This document shows, piece by piece, positions 1 to 8,753 of a DNA stretch of 36,062 nt (the first letter of the stretch is position 1; each line of letters begins with the position of its first letter). Origin of the DNA: Phycisphaeraceae bacterium (GTDB taxonomy: Bacteria > Planctomycetota > Phycisphaerae > Phycisphaerales > Phycisphaeraceae); the NCBI GenBank assembly GCA_028277745.1, contig JANQFR010000081.1, positions 1 through 36,062 on the forward strand, read 5' to 3'. The position numbers and the translations under genes were made by a program. Under the pieces are notes generated by a model. That model was given only the letters and a program-made list of their open reading frames with translations, did not search any database and was not told the DNA's origin.

Positions 1-2
1 CC

Positions 3-1394
3 ATCCCGTGGGATCCCGCTGCGCGGTTCCGCAGCATGTGGACCCGGACCGACATCTCCTTGACCCGGGGCAACCCCAATAACGAGTTCAACCACCGCCG
101 AGGCGACCTCCGCTCGCTGTCGGTCGACGGGCGGATCGAAGTGCTCGACACCACCGGGATCCTCGGGGTCGATAACCGCACCATCCTGACGGAGGTGTTG
201 GACACCGAGGGCCGGCCGGTCTATCGCGACCCCGACCCTTCGCGCCAGGCTCACTCCGAGTCGAGGTTCCGCCCGCTTGACTACCTCACGAACTACGACC
301 GGCAGCGAGAGCAGTCGTATCAGACCCTTCAGCCTCTCCAGGTGAACGCTGTGTTACCGAGCAGGGAGGCCGCCCCGCTGCGGCTGGGCACGGTCGAGGG
401 CTACCTCCGGGCCCTGGTGGCCGAGCGATTCGAGTACGTGGACATCCCGTTCGAGGTGTCGGAGCAGTGGACGACGGCGGCGCCCAACCTGAAGGTCAGG
501 CTGACGAGTGCGCAAGCCAGCCGTCATTCGTACAGTTTTGCGTTGGAGCGGCAGGACAAGTCGCTCCGCAGCCGTTTTGTCGGCCGCCTGGAGAGGGGGG
601 AGTCGCCGCCGGACCGGCTGCTGTGCAAGGTGCTGTTGATTGACGCGGAAGGGACGGTGCTTGGCCACCGGACATCGGAGACGAGGTTTTTCGGCAGCTC
701 CGGCGCCTGGCATGATAGCGGCAGCGGCGACGACTGGTCCGAGCAGATCGCCGGGCTGCGGCTGGTCATCGCGGTGAACCCGACGCAGCGGCGGATCCCC
801 TTTGTGTTCCGCAACGTCATCTTGCCGGACGAGGCTCGGGCGTTCGCGGAGATGATCGATCCTGACCCGCAGGACCTGTCGCCGATCGACCGGTTGGAAT
901 GGCATCTGGCGGCGGCGCTCGAAAGGCGGCGGCGACACGCGGAGCGTTACTACTGGACCGATCAGAAAGATCAGAACGTCCTGGCGCAGTGGGCCGACTT
1001 CCGCGCGTCGCACGAGCGGGGCGAGACGGCCATGGCGCCCGAGCCGATCGACGGCCTGCTGCCGGATGCGGCAAGCTATCGCGATTACCTCGGTCGATAT
1101 GAATTGCTCGACTCGGTGACCGGGGATCGAACGCCCCTCGAAGTGATCCGTGACGACCGCGGCCGGTTCGTCGTGCGTTTCCCCAACGGCACGATGCCCG
1201 CCGCGTGCGAGGGCGGCGCCCTGCACGTCCTGCACGGTGACGCGCTGTTCAGCAGCTCTCCGCAACTGGACCCGCATCAACCCCGCAAACTGCAGAGGTT
1301 CATCCTCCTCCGCTCGGGGGGCGTCGATCGGCTGGTGATCACCGGCCGCGGTTCGAGGAACCAGGTGTCTGAGTTGAAGAAACTCGACGGGTGA
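3..1394 (+). CDS. Hypothetical protein, 5' end outside window
   Basis: The frame is open from base 3 to the TGA ending at 1394. The first ATG is at 36, but nothing resembling a ribosome binding site precedes it, and the frame stays open upstream with ordinary residues, so the true start probably lies left of the window. About 450 residues are visible. The protein is acidic to neutral and rich in charged residues, with no transmembrane segment. It alternates beta-like stretches (for example SYSFALERQD and LLCKVLLIDAEGTVLG) with an Arg-rich helical part near residues 285-310. I recognise no family. Its last 56 bases overlap, tail to tail, the end of the minus-strand methyltransferase gene. No function is proposed. 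Confidence 0.6.
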   Translation: MPWDPAARFRSMWTRTDISLTRGNPNNEFNHRRGDLRSLSVDGRIEVLDTTGILGVDNRTILTEVLDTEGRPVYRDPDPSRQAHSESRFRPLDYLTNYDRQREQSYQTLQPLQVNAVLPSREAAPLRLGTVEGYLRALVAERFEYVDIPFEVSEQWTTAAPNLKVRLTSAQASRHSYSFALERQDKSLRSRFVGRLERGESPPDRLLCKVLLIDAEGTVLGHRTSETRFFGSSGAWHDSGSGDDWSEQIAGLRLVIAVNPTQRRIPFVFRNVILPDEARAFAEMIDPDPQDLSPIDRLEWHLAAALERRRRHAERYYWTDQKDQNVLAQWADFRASHERGETAMAPEPIDGLLPDAASYRDYLGRYELLDSVTGDRTPLEVIRDDRGRFVVRFPNGTMPAACEGGALHVLHGDALFSSSPQLDPHQPRKLQRFILLRSGGVDRLVITGRGSRNQVSELKKLDG

Positions 1395-2547
1395 TGGTCG
1401 CCATGAGGCGGCGGTCCCAGCGGAGGATGAAGAGGGTGTAGGGCGTGGCGCCGACGGCGCGGCGTTGCAGCTCGCGCTGGAGCGGGTCGGGGTCGACGGC
1501 GCGGCCGCGGGTTTTGACCTCGACGGCGCCGGCGTCGTGGGCGGCGAGCCACGCCTTGAGTTTGTTGAGCCGATACGGCACGTGCTCGAGGACTTCAAAG
1601 GGGGTGAGCCACGGGGACGCGTGGGGGTGGTCGTCGGTGAGCAGGCCCAGGGCGGGGTGGACGAGCGGGAGGTGGAGGGTGTGCAGGAGCCCGGCGCGTT
1701 CGAGGGCGGGGTCGGCGGTGTGGATGTAACGGCGGATCGGTGCGACCGGCGGCGTCGCGGGTTCGCCGGCGACGCGGTGAGCGCCGGTGGCGGTGAGCAG
1801 GGCGGCGCTGCGCGGGGCGCGTTGGAGGTCGCCGGTCCAGAGCACGGCCTGAACCAGGCGGCCCTGTTCGGAGATGAACTCGACCTCGCCTCGGAAGCCG
1901 AGGTCGGAGAGTTCGTCGAGGTCGACGGCCGGCGAGAGCTTGACGGCGCCGGTGGGGTTGCGTCTGAGCAGATGCAGCAGGGCGGCGGGGCCGGGCTCGT
2001 GGTCGGCGAAACGGTGGAGGCGTCGCGTCGGGTTGCGGCGGGCGGGGTCGATGTGGAAGGCGCTGTGCTGGAGGTCGAGCGCCGTCACGTCCGCGGCCGC
2101 GGCGTCGCAGTCGGCGTTGCGTTGACACATCCAGGCCCGCAGGGGCTCGCGGTCGACCGCGAGGACCGGCAGGCCGGCGCGGTGGAGGCTCATGGCGTCG
2201 CCGCCGATGCCGCAGCACAGGTCCAGCACACGGCCGCCCCGGTCCGCGAACCGCCCGGCCTTGTGATCCGCGACAGGCCGGGAGGTCGCCTGCTCCACGC
2301 CGACGGCATCGGCGAGCAGTGTCTGGGCATGATCAGGGAACTTGGCGGCGGCCTTGCGCCGGGCGGCGGCGAGCTGAAGGGCCGCGGTGGCGAGGGGCGG
2401 GTCCGCCAGACGGCGCAGCCGCTGCACCTGAGCCGGGTCATGCGCATCGCAGCCCGCCGCGGCGGCCACGAGCTCGGCGTGACGCGGCTCGGTCAATTCA
2501 CGCCAGACGGACCACGGCGGGCTCATGCGGCGTGCGGAGTGGGACAT
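1339..2547 (-). CDS. Class I SAM-dependent methyltransferase with THUMP-like domain
   Basis: The protein has about 402 residues. A SAM-binding motif I is clear near residues 107-120 (VLDLCCGIGGDAMSLH), followed by the acidic end of strand 2 (VLAVDREP). A conserved HIDPARR segment follows, which in this family stands where motif IV would be. The C-terminal part (PYRLNKLKAWLAAHDAG, then AVEVKTRGRAVDP) matches the THUMP-like domain that ends this family, which suggests an RNA or nucleic-acid substrate; the actual substrate is not known to me. The start may be the ATG at 2547 or an internal ATG at 2526. The gene begins 6 bp after the TPR lipoprotein gene, so the two are probably cotranscribed. 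The C-terminus runs about 13 residues past the conserved end and overlaps the convergent gene. Confidence 0.8.
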   Translation of the reverse strand: MSHSARRMSPPWSVWRELTEPRHAELVAAAAGCDAHDPAQVQRLRRLADPPLATAALQLAAARRKAAAKFPDHAQTLLADAVGVEQATSRPVADHKAGRFADRGGRVLDLCCGIGGDAMSLHRAGLPVLAVDREPLRAWMCQRNADCDAAAADVTALDLQHSAFHIDPARRNPTRRLHRFADHEPGPAALLHLLRRNPTGAVKLSPAVDLDELSDLGFRGEVEFISEQGRLVQAVLWTGDLQRAPRSAALLTATGAHRVAGEPATPPVAPIRRYIHTADPALERAGLLHTLHLPLVHPALGLLTDDHPHASPWLTPFEVLEHVPYRLNKLKAWLAAHDAGAVEVKTRGRAVDPDPLQRELQRRAVGATPYTLFILRWDRRLMATITRRVSSTQTPGSSNRGR

Positions 2548-2553
2548 CCCGGT

Positions 2554-3552
2554 TCAGATGCGGTTGTACCGCGACAGCAGGTCGATGATGCGGGGCTGGT
2601 TCGAGCGGATCTTGATCGAGCGCCGCCAGGCGTCGATCGCCTGGTCGCGGAGGCGTGGGTCGATGCGGTCGCCCAGGACGTAGAGGGTCATGAGGCTGAC
2701 GCCCACGCCGTTGAGGGCGGCGGTGTCGTTGGGGTCGAGCGACAACGCCATGCGGAAGTTCTTGAGCGAATCCTCGAAGTCTCGGGTCTTGAACTGGGTG
2801 TAGGCCAGCCGCTCGTAAGCGGTGGCCGACGGGCTGCGGCGGATCAGGGATTCGAGGACGTTGGTGGCGCGGGCGTAGTTGTCGAGCTTGATGTGAGCGT
2901 CGGCCAGCCCGAGCAGGACCTGCTCGGGCATCTCGCCCTGTTCGGCGGCCTGGCGGTAGGCGTCGACCGCCTCCTGGTAATCACCCAGGAGGGAGTAGCA
3001 GGCGGCGAGGTTGGTCCAGGCGGCCTGCGAGTCGGGGTCGAGGCGGGCGGCGCGCTTGGCGTAAGGCAGGGCTTCTCCGGGCGAGCCGACCTGCAGGTAA
3101 GCCGCGGCCAGGTCGCGGTTGGCGTCGAAACTCTCGGGGTCGATCGTCAGCGCGCGGAGGTAGATGCGGATGGCTTCGCGGACGTTGCCCATGAGTTGGC
3201 GCATCAGGCCGAGCGAGTAGGTGGCCTCGAAGTTGTTGGGGTCGGACTCGATCGCGCGCTCGTAGGCGTTGGAGGCCAGCTGGTAGTCGCCGCGTTCGCG
3301 GTAGATATCGCCCATGCCGAGGTGGGCCTGGGTGAGCTTGGGGTTTTCTTCGAGGGCGAGGCCGAACGCGGCGAGGGCGGAGTCGGTGAGTCCTTCGTTG
3401 AGGAAGACCTCGGCCTTGACGAGTTGCTGCTGGGCGCGTTCGTCTCGGGCGGCGGAGACGCCGCCGGCGCCGGGCACGGTTTCGCAGCCGGAGAGCAGGG
3501 TGGCGGCGCCGGCCAGGGTGAGCATGGCCGCGAGCGTCGTTCGGGGATTCAT
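2554..3552 (-). CDS. TPR-repeat lipoprotein
   Basis: From the ATG at 3552 the protein has about 332 residues. It opens with a lipoprotein signal (MNPRTTLAAMLTLAGAATLLSGC), so it is probably anchored to a membrane after cleavage before the Cys. The rest is a chain of tetratricopeptide repeats, with TPR hallmarks such as AHLGMGDIYRERGDYQLASN and the DPN/DPE turns, from about residue 40 to the end. TPR arrays are protein-protein scaffolds; the partner cannot be told from sequence. The open frame extends to 3615, but 3552 is preferred because an AAGGA lies about 8 bases upstream and the signal peptide begins there. It is divergent from NAD+ synthetase and followed at once by the methyltransferase. 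Confidence 0.85.
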   Translation of the reverse strand: MNPRTTLAAMLTLAGAATLLSGCETVPGAGGVSAARDERAQQQLVKAEVFLNEGLTDSALAAFGLALEENPKLTQAHLGMGDIYRERGDYQLASNAYERAIESDPNNFEATYSLGLMRQLMGNVREAIRIYLRALTIDPESFDANRDLAAAYLQVGSPGEALPYAKRAARLDPDSQAAWTNLAACYSLLGDYQEAVDAYRQAAEQGEMPEQVLLGLADAHIKLDNYARATNVLESLIRRSPSATAYERLAYTQFKTRDFEDSLKNFRMALSLDPNDTAALNGVGVSLMTLYVLGDRIDPRLRDQAIDAWRRSIKIRSNQPRIIDLLSRYNRI

Positions 3553-3700
3553 GAGCGGGGTCCTTGTCCTGCCCGGGGTCTGGGTTGGTCCGGCGGCGTC
3601 GGGGGCGGCCGGCATCTAATATCATGTCGTACCCTTGGCGGACGCGTGGCCAGAAATGGCGGCGCCGCCCGGCAATAGTTTATTGGACCCGCCCCCGAAC

Positions 3701-5404
3701 ATGAAAATCGCCCTGTCCCAGATCAACCCGACCGTCGGCGACATCGCCGGCAACGCCGAACGGATCCGCCGTGATTTGCGCCGGGCGGCCGATCAGGGGG
3801 CCGAATTGGCGGTTTTTCCGGAGCTGGCAATCATCGGATACCCGCCGAAGGACCTGCTGCTCAAGCCCGGCGTGATCCGCGCCTGCGTCGAGGCGGTGGA
3901 GGAACTGGCCGCCGGCTGCACCGACCTCGCGGCGATCATCGGCTACCCCTGCCCCAGCGACGACGACCGCCAAGGCCGTTCGCTCTACAACGCCGCCGCC
4001 TACTGCGCCGGCGGCCGGCTGGCGGCCCGGCATATCAAGAGCCTCCTGCCCACCTACGACGTCTTTGACGAGCACCGCTACTTCGAGCCCGGCCCGGCCA
4101 TCGACCTCACCATGCACGGCGACGCCAAGCTCGGCATCAGCATCTGCGAAGACCTCTGGAACGACGAGCAGGTCTTCAGCCGACGCCTCTACCACGACAA
4201 CCCCATCGACGCCCTCGCCGGCCGCGGCGCCGACCTGTTCATCAACTGCTCCGCCTCGCCGTTTGTCATCCGCAAGCACACCTTCCGGCTCAAGCTGATG
4301 AGCCACGTCGCCAAAACCTACAAGCTCCCGCTGGTCTACTGCAACCAGGTGGGCGCCAATGACGAGTTGGTGTTCGACGGCAACTCCTGTGCGTTCGACC
4401 GCGAGGGCCGGCTGATCGGCCACGCGACCGACTTCGAGGAAGACCTGCTGGTCGTCGACCTGGGCGACCCCACACCCGTTGAGCCGGCGTATCGGCGCGG
4501 GATGGCGGCGGCGTATGCGGCGCTGGTGCTGGGGCTGCGCGACTACTGCCGCAAGTGCGGGTTCACGTCGATCGTGATGGGGCTCAGCGGCGGGATCGAC
4601 TCCGCGGTGAGCTGCGCGATCGCGGCCGCGGCGCTGGGCGCCGAGAACGTGCGCGGCGTCGCCATGCCCAGCCGGTACAGCTCCGAGGGCTCGGTCGCCG
4701 ACGCTCAGGCGTTGGCGGACAACCTGGGCGTCCGCCTCGACGTCATCCCGATCGAGCCGGGCCACCACGCGCTGGAGGGGATGCTGGGCGGGGTGTTCGC
4801 CGGGCGCGAGCCGGGCGTCACCGAGGAGAACATCCAGGCCCGCGTGCGCGGCGTCGTGATGATGTCGATGAGCAACAAGTTCGGCTCGCTGCTGGTGACC
4901 ACCGGCAACAAGAGCGAGCTGGCCGTCGGCTACTGCACGCTCTACGGCGACATGGCGGGCGGCTTCAGCGTGCTCAGCGACGTGCCCAAGACCATGGTGT
5001 ACAAGCTGGCGCGGTGGATCAACACGCCCGCCTGTGATCTCTATCAGGCGACGGGCAAGGCCGTCATCCCCGAGGCGACGATCACCAAGCCCCCCAGCGC
5101 CGAGCTGCGGCCGGACCAGGTCGATCAGGACTCGCTGCCGCCTTACGAGGTGCTCGACGACATCATCGAGCGTTACGTCGAGCGTGAGCACTCGGCCCGC
5201 CGGATCATCCGCGAGACGGGGTACGACACGGACGTGGTGCTGCGGATGGTGAGGCTGATCGACATCAACGAGTACAAGCGCAAGCAGGCCGCGCCGGGGC
5301 TGAAGATCACCGGCCGGGCGTTCGGCTTTGGCCGGCGCATGCCTATCGCCCAGCGCTACGACAACGGCCGATCGGTCGCCCGGCCCCAATCGCAGCCCGT
5401 CTAG
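3701..5404 (+). CDS. nadE: Glutamine-dependent NAD+ synthetase
   Basis: This is a two-domain cytoplasmic enzyme of about 567 residues that makes NAD+ from deamido-NAD+, ATP and glutamine, the last step of NAD synthesis. The N-terminal nitrilase-type glutaminase domain shows the Glu-Lys-Cys triad at about E41 (VFPELAIIGYPP), K113 (RHIKSLLPTYDVFDE) and C149 (GISICEDLWND). The C-terminal synthetase domain has the PP-loop SGGIDS near residue 295 and the conserved TTGNKSELAVGYCTLYGDMA. Length and domain order match the eukaryote-like/bacterial NadE with its own glutaminase. The frame is open from 3635, but the family starts at MKIALSQINPTVGD, hence 3701. The 148-bp gap upstream is shared with the divergent TPR gene and contains a GC palindrome at 3658-3669 of unknown meaning. 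Confidence 0.95.
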   Translation: MKIALSQINPTVGDIAGNAERIRRDLRRAADQGAELAVFPELAIIGYPPKDLLLKPGVIRACVEAVEELAAGCTDLAAIIGYPCPSDDDRQGRSLYNAAAYCAGGRLAARHIKSLLPTYDVFDEHRYFEPGPAIDLTMHGDAKLGISICEDLWNDEQVFSRRLYHDNPIDALAGRGADLFINCSASPFVIRKHTFRLKLMSHVAKTYKLPLVYCNQVGANDELVFDGNSCAFDREGRLIGHATDFEEDLLVVDLGDPTPVEPAYRRGMAAAYAALVLGLRDYCRKCGFTSIVMGLSGGIDSAVSCAIAAAALGAENVRGVAMPSRYSSEGSVADAQALADNLGVRLDVIPIEPGHHALEGMLGGVFAGREPGVTEENIQARVRGVVMMSMSNKFGSLLVTTGNKSELAVGYCTLYGDMAGGFSVLSDVPKTMVYKLARWINTPACDLYQATGKAVIPEATITKPPSAELRPDQVDQDSLPPYEVLDDIIERYVEREHSARRIIRETGYDTDVVLRMVRLIDINEYKRKQAAPGLKITGRAFGFGRRMPIAQRYDNGRSVARPQSQPV

Positions 5405-5732
5405 CGCCGGGGCTTAGCCGGCGGGCTACGCCCGCCTGGTCCGGGGCCGCGTAGCGGCCCGGCTAGGCCTATCTCCGACACTCCATGAACGGGAGGCGAT
5501 ACGGATCAAGTCGACTTGCTCCAAACGGGCCGGCCGCGTCGTCTTCCCCTCCCCCCGGATCGCGCTTGCGGTTGTCCCGAACGGGGTTTACAGTGACTGA
5601 CTTGCGACTCCGTCTGTGGACCTCGCCGCCCGACGCCGGGTGAGCGGCGAGACTGACACCCCTTCCCGGCGACATGTTGCATCGCTTCTCGACGGCCGCC
5701 GCCGTCGGGTTGTCCATACGCGGAGTTGCCCC
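5405..5732. other. Intergenic region between nadE and ricT-like gene
   Basis: No convincing gene is seen in these 328 bases. The left end holds a paired-hairpin, cruciform-like element (listed separately). The right end holds the ribosome binding site GGAG about 8 bases before the ATG at 5733. The frame of the downstream gene is open back to 5616, but that stretch is Arg-rich and lacks family similarity. Confidence 0.6.
5415..5465. repeat. Paired-hairpin (REP/BIME-like) element after nadE
   Basis: There are two adjacent perfect hairpins. GGCGGGC (5420-5426) pairs with GCCCGCC (5430-5436) around TAC, and GGGCCGC (5444-5450) pairs with GCGGCCC (5454-5460) around GTA. Both are enclosed by an outer inverted pair, TAGCCGG (5415-5421) and CCGGCTA (5459-5465), which shares bases with the inner stems. 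The AGCC head followed by a GC hairpin resembles the REP elements near 9.8 kb but is not the same sequence. It begins 10 bp after the nadE stop and may also act as a transcript end or stabiliser. Confidence 0.6.
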
Positions 5733-7037
5733 ATGCCCGGTTCCATCACACCCCTGCCGGTGATGCTCAGCGAGGAGGACCGCAAGGTCTACGAGAACCT
5801 CGAACCGCCCAAGACGATCGTCGTGCGCTACGGCTACCAGAAGCTCATCGCCGAACTGCCCTACGACGGCACGGCCAAGCCGGGCTGCGGCTCGAAGATG
5901 GTCATCCGCACCAACCGCGGCATCGAGCTGGCCGAGATGCTCACCACCACCTGCCCCAACGCCGGGTGCGCCAAAAGCGTCAGCCGCAAGGAGATGCTCA
6001 GCTACATCGACAACTCCGGCGGCAAGGACTACCCCTTCACCACCAACGGCAAGGTCCTGCGCGTCGCCGCCATCGAGGACCTCAACGAGCAGTCCCGCCT
6101 CGACGGCGGCAAGCCGGAGCTGGTCAAGCTCTGCCGCGGCCACATCGTCGACCTGGACCTCGACATGCGCCTGGTCGAGGTCGAGCGGCTCCTCGGCGGC
6201 GAGCGCGTCATTTTCTACTACACCACCGGCCAGCAGTACGTCGACTTCCGCGAGTTGGTCAAGCGGCTCGCCGCCGACCTGCAGACGCGGATCGAGATGC
6301 GCCAGGTCAACGACCGGGAGGAGGCCCGCCTGGTCGCCGACTACGAGAAGTGCGGCCAGCACTGCTGCTGCAAGCAGTTCCTCAAGGTCCTCAAGCCCGT
6401 GAGCATGCGCGCCGCCAAGGTGCAGAAGGCCACGCTCGACCCGCAGAAGATCTCCGGCCGCTGCGGGCGGCTGATGTGTTGCCTGCGGTACGAGGACAAG
6501 ACGTATTCCGACCTCAAGAAACGCCTGCCCCGCCGCAAGAGCTACGTCGAGACCGAAGACGGCATCGGCATGGTGCTCGACACGCAGATCCTGACGCAGC
6601 TGGCGCTGGTGAAGATCGGCCCGCAGCCGCCCGCGGCGTACCCCGTGGAAAGCCTCCGCGTGCTCAGCGATCAGGAGGCCAAGGAGCACGCCAGGAAACT
6701 GCGGGAGCAGCAGACCGAGGCCCCGTCGTCCCGCTCGTCGTCCAAAGGCCCGCGCAGCCGTTCGGGAGAGCCCGCCCCGCGCCGCTCCGACGGCGAGCCC
6801 CGCCGGCCCAAGCCCGGCAAGCCGCTGGAGGATCACGAGGTCGAGTCCCGCGAGGGGACCAACGCCGCCGACCTGCCCCCCGACGACGCTCAGGGCTCGG
6901 GCGAGGTCAGCTCCGGTTACTCCAACCAGTCGTCTTCCGATCAACCGGATCAGCAAGGCCAGCGCAAGCGCCGCCGCCGCCGCCGTCGCGGCCGGGGCAA
7001 AGGCGGGTCATCCAACCGTGAAGGGTCCAGCGAATGA
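5733..7037 (+). CDS. PSP1/RicT (YaaT)-family protein with Arg-rich tail
   Basis: The protein has about 434 residues. The middle carries the PSP1 C-terminal domain, including the Cys-rich signature seen in RicT/YaaT: EKCGQHCCCKQFL at about residues 206-218, then SGRCGRLMCCLRYE at about 242-255. In Bacillus, RicT works with RicA and RicF in a complex that carries Fe-S clusters and adjusts RNase Y processing; the same role here is an inference. Extra Cys residues (KPGCGS, CPNAGCAKS) near residues 50-85 may bind metal. After about residue 320 the protein becomes low-complexity, Ser/Pro/Asp-rich, and ends in a run of Arg and Lys (about residues 415-426), which could bind RNA. The start at 5733 is chosen for its GGAG site. 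The stop overlaps the next start as ATGA, so the two genes are translationally coupled. Confidence 0.85.
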   Translation: MPGSITPLPVMLSEEDRKVYENLEPPKTIVVRYGYQKLIAELPYDGTAKPGCGSKMVIRTNRGIELAEMLTTTCPNAGCAKSVSRKEMLSYIDNSGGKDYPFTTNGKVLRVAAIEDLNEQSRLDGGKPELVKLCRGHIVDLDLDMRLVEVERLLGGERVIFYYTTGQQYVDFRELVKRLAADLQTRIEMRQVNDREEARLVADYEKCGQHCCCKQFLKVLKPVSMRAAKVQKATLDPQKISGRCGRLMCCLRYEDKTYSDLKKRLPRRKSYVETEDGIGMVLDTQILTQLALVKIGPQPPAAYPVESLRVLSDQEAKEHARKLREQQTEAPSSRSSSKGPRSRSGEPAPRRSDGEPRRPKPGKPLEDHEVESREGTNAADLPPDDAQGSGEVSSGYSNQSSSDQPDQQGQRKRRRRRRRGRGKGGSSNREGSSE

Positions 7038-8098
7038 ATCAGAACGCCGACACGCTCCGTGTGATTGTCATTGGCCTGGGCCCCATCGGCGCCCGCTGCG
7101 CCCGCGCCATCCGGCGGGAAGAAGGCCTCGAACTGGTCGGGCTGCTCGACATCGACCCCGACAAGCAGGGCAAGACCGCCAGCGAGATCGTCTGCGGCGA
7201 ACCCCTGTCCGACAACGGCAAGGGCGGGCCCCGCGTCACCGATGACCTCGACGCCGCCATCGGCGACGGCGCCGACGTCGCCGTCGTCACCACCACCTCC
7301 GCCTTCGACGGCCTCGCGCCGATGCTCAAGTCTCTCGCCATCCGCGGCCTCGACGTGGTCAGCAGCTGCGAAGAGATGGCGTACCCCCGCTACCGACACG
7401 CAGCCCTCGCCGACGAGGTCGACGCCGCGGCCCGCGACGCGGGGCGGTCGATGCTTGGCGCCGGCGTCAACCCCGGGTTCGTCATGGACGCCCTGGCCGT
7501 GTCGTTCGCTTCCATGGTCCGCCGGGTCCATCATGTCCGCTGCATCCGCCGCGTCGACGCCGCCCTCCGCCGCCAGCCCCTGCAGGCCAAGGTCGGCGCC
7601 ACGATGACCGTCGAGCACTTCAACGAACTGGCCGACCAGGGCAAGATCGGCCACAAGGGCCTGTCCGAGTCGGTCGCGCTGCTCGTCGCCGGGCTGGGCC
7701 GGACCGCCGAGCCCGGCTCGGTCGTCGAAACCCTCGAGCCCGTGGTCGCCGAGGAAGCCTTCGACTCGGCGCTGGGCGTGATCGAGCCCGGCTTCGTCCG
7801 GGGCATGCGTAACGTCGGCCTGTGGGAGGGCGATGGCCTGCGTGTCGAGCTTGACCTGACCATGGCCGTCGGCCTGGCCGATCCGGTCGACAAGATCCGC
7901 CTCGACGGCCCGGTCCAGATCTTCCTCAAGATCCCTGGCTCGATCCCCGGCGACTCGGCGACCGTCGCCGCCCTGGTGAACCGCATCCGGCCGATCCATG
8001 CCGCCCCGCCCGGGCTCCTGACCATGCTCGACATGCCCCCCGCCGGCTGCGCCAACCGCGACCGCTTCCCCGAGGACGCCGCCATCAGCGACTGCTGA
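7034..8098 (+). CDS. DapB-like NAD(P)-dependent dehydrogenase (2,4-diaminopentanoate dehydrogenase-like)
   Basis: The protein has about 354 residues. The N-terminal Rossmann motif is VIVIGLGPIGARCARAI (residues 10-26), followed by the acidic strand-2 end LLDIDPDKQG. A GAGVNPGFVMDAL segment near residues 143-155 and the following C-terminal region match the DapB-like group that includes 2,4-diaminopentanoate dehydrogenase of ornithine fermentation. The family is wider than that one enzyme, so the substrate is open: an amino acid or imine reduction is likely but not shown. The start ATG overlaps the stop of the RicT-like gene by 4 bases. There is no obvious functional link between the two, although the overlap implies one mRNA. 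Confidence 0.7.
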   Translation: MNQNADTLRVIVIGLGPIGARCARAIRREEGLELVGLLDIDPDKQGKTASEIVCGEPLSDNGKGGPRVTDDLDAAIGDGADVAVVTTTSAFDGLAPMLKSLAIRGLDVVSSCEEMAYPRYRHAALADEVDAAARDAGRSMLGAGVNPGFVMDALAVSFASMVRRVHHVRCIRRVDAALRRQPLQAKVGATMTVEHFNELADQGKIGHKGLSESVALLVAGLGRTAEPGSVVETLEPVVAEEAFDSALGVIEPGFVRGMRNVGLWEGDGLRVELDLTMAVGLADPVDKIRLDGPVQIFLKIPGSIPGDSATVAALVNRIRPIHAAPPGLLTMLDMPPAGCANRDRFPEDAAISDC

Positions 8099-8133
8099 GC
8101 CCCGCCCGCATCGGCCGCGGGTATCATCCGGGG

Positions 8134-8655
8134 GTGCCCCTCCTGCTGGCCAAAGACGATCCGGTGACTTGGCCCGTCGTGCTTGCGGCCGTCGGCGTGA
8201 CCGTCCTCTGCGTGATGATCCACTACGAGGGGCTGCGCCTCATCATCCGCCGTCTCCGCCGCCGCTCCTATTCGCCGCGGCTCGCCATCATCGCCACCGT
8301 CCTCTGCCTGCTGATCCTGCACTTCATCGAGATCTGTCTCTACGCCGCCTGCCACTCCGTGCTCCACGCCAACTTCGGCGCACGCACCGGTTACCTCGTC
8401 GGCGACTACGACAACACCCTGTTCGACAACATCTATTTCTCCGCGGCGGTCTACACCACCGTCGGCTTCGGTGACATCGTCCCCGAGGGCCCGATCCGCA
8501 TCCTCGTCGCCGTCGAGGCCCTCACCGGCCTCGTGCTCATCACCTGGTCCGCCTCGTTCACCTTCCTCATCATGCAGTACCACTGGACCCGCACCGCCAA
8601 AGACGAGGACGGGGATGACGGCCCACCCCCCGTCCCGCCACGACCCCGCGCCTGA
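8134..8655 (+). CDS. Small potassium-channel-like membrane protein
   Basis: The protein has about 173 residues and an ion-channel (two-TM, KcsA-like) domain. The selectivity filter TVGFGD sits at residues 109-114 (AVYTTVGFGDIVPEGP), preceded by a pore helix (FDNIYFSAAVY). Flanking membrane helices are at about residues 49-75 and 121-147. An additional hydrophobic helix at about 12-30 gives three predicted membrane segments rather than two. A basic RRLRRR stretch sits between the first and second helices on the likely cytoplasmic side. The C-terminal tail is short and Pro-rich, with no RCK/TrkA domain. The start is GTG at 8134 with no clear ribosome binding site; a second GTG at 8164 is possible. 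Confidence 0.8.
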   Translation: MPLLLAKDDPVTWPVVLAAVGVTVLCVMIHYEGLRLIIRRLRRRSYSPRLAIIATVLCLLILHFIEICLYAACHSVLHANFGARTGYLVGDYDNTLFDNIYFSAAVYTTVGFGDIVPEGPIRILVAVEALTGLVLITWSASFTFLIMQYHWTRTAKDEDGDDGPPPVPPRPRA

Positions 8656-8753
8656 GAAACCCAGCGGCGCGCTTCTCACGGATGCGACGGCGTCGGCCTG
8701 TAAAATCACAGGTCGGCCCATACGCCCAGACCGCTGTTGATGACGAGAGCTTC

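Noticed and set aside
1465..3678. Long plus-strand open frame (over 700 codons) opposite the methyltransferase and TPR genes
   Set aside because: It is antisense to two well-supported genes and its residues are Gly/Val/Asp-rich nonsense typical of GC-rich shadow frames.
3680..5389. Long minus-strand open frame opposite nadE
   Set aside because: It mirrors a clearly conserved NAD+ synthetase and has no domain signature of its own.
5469..6956. Minus-strand open frame opposite the RicT-like gene
   Set aside because: Antisense shadow; the plus strand carries the conserved Cys motifs.
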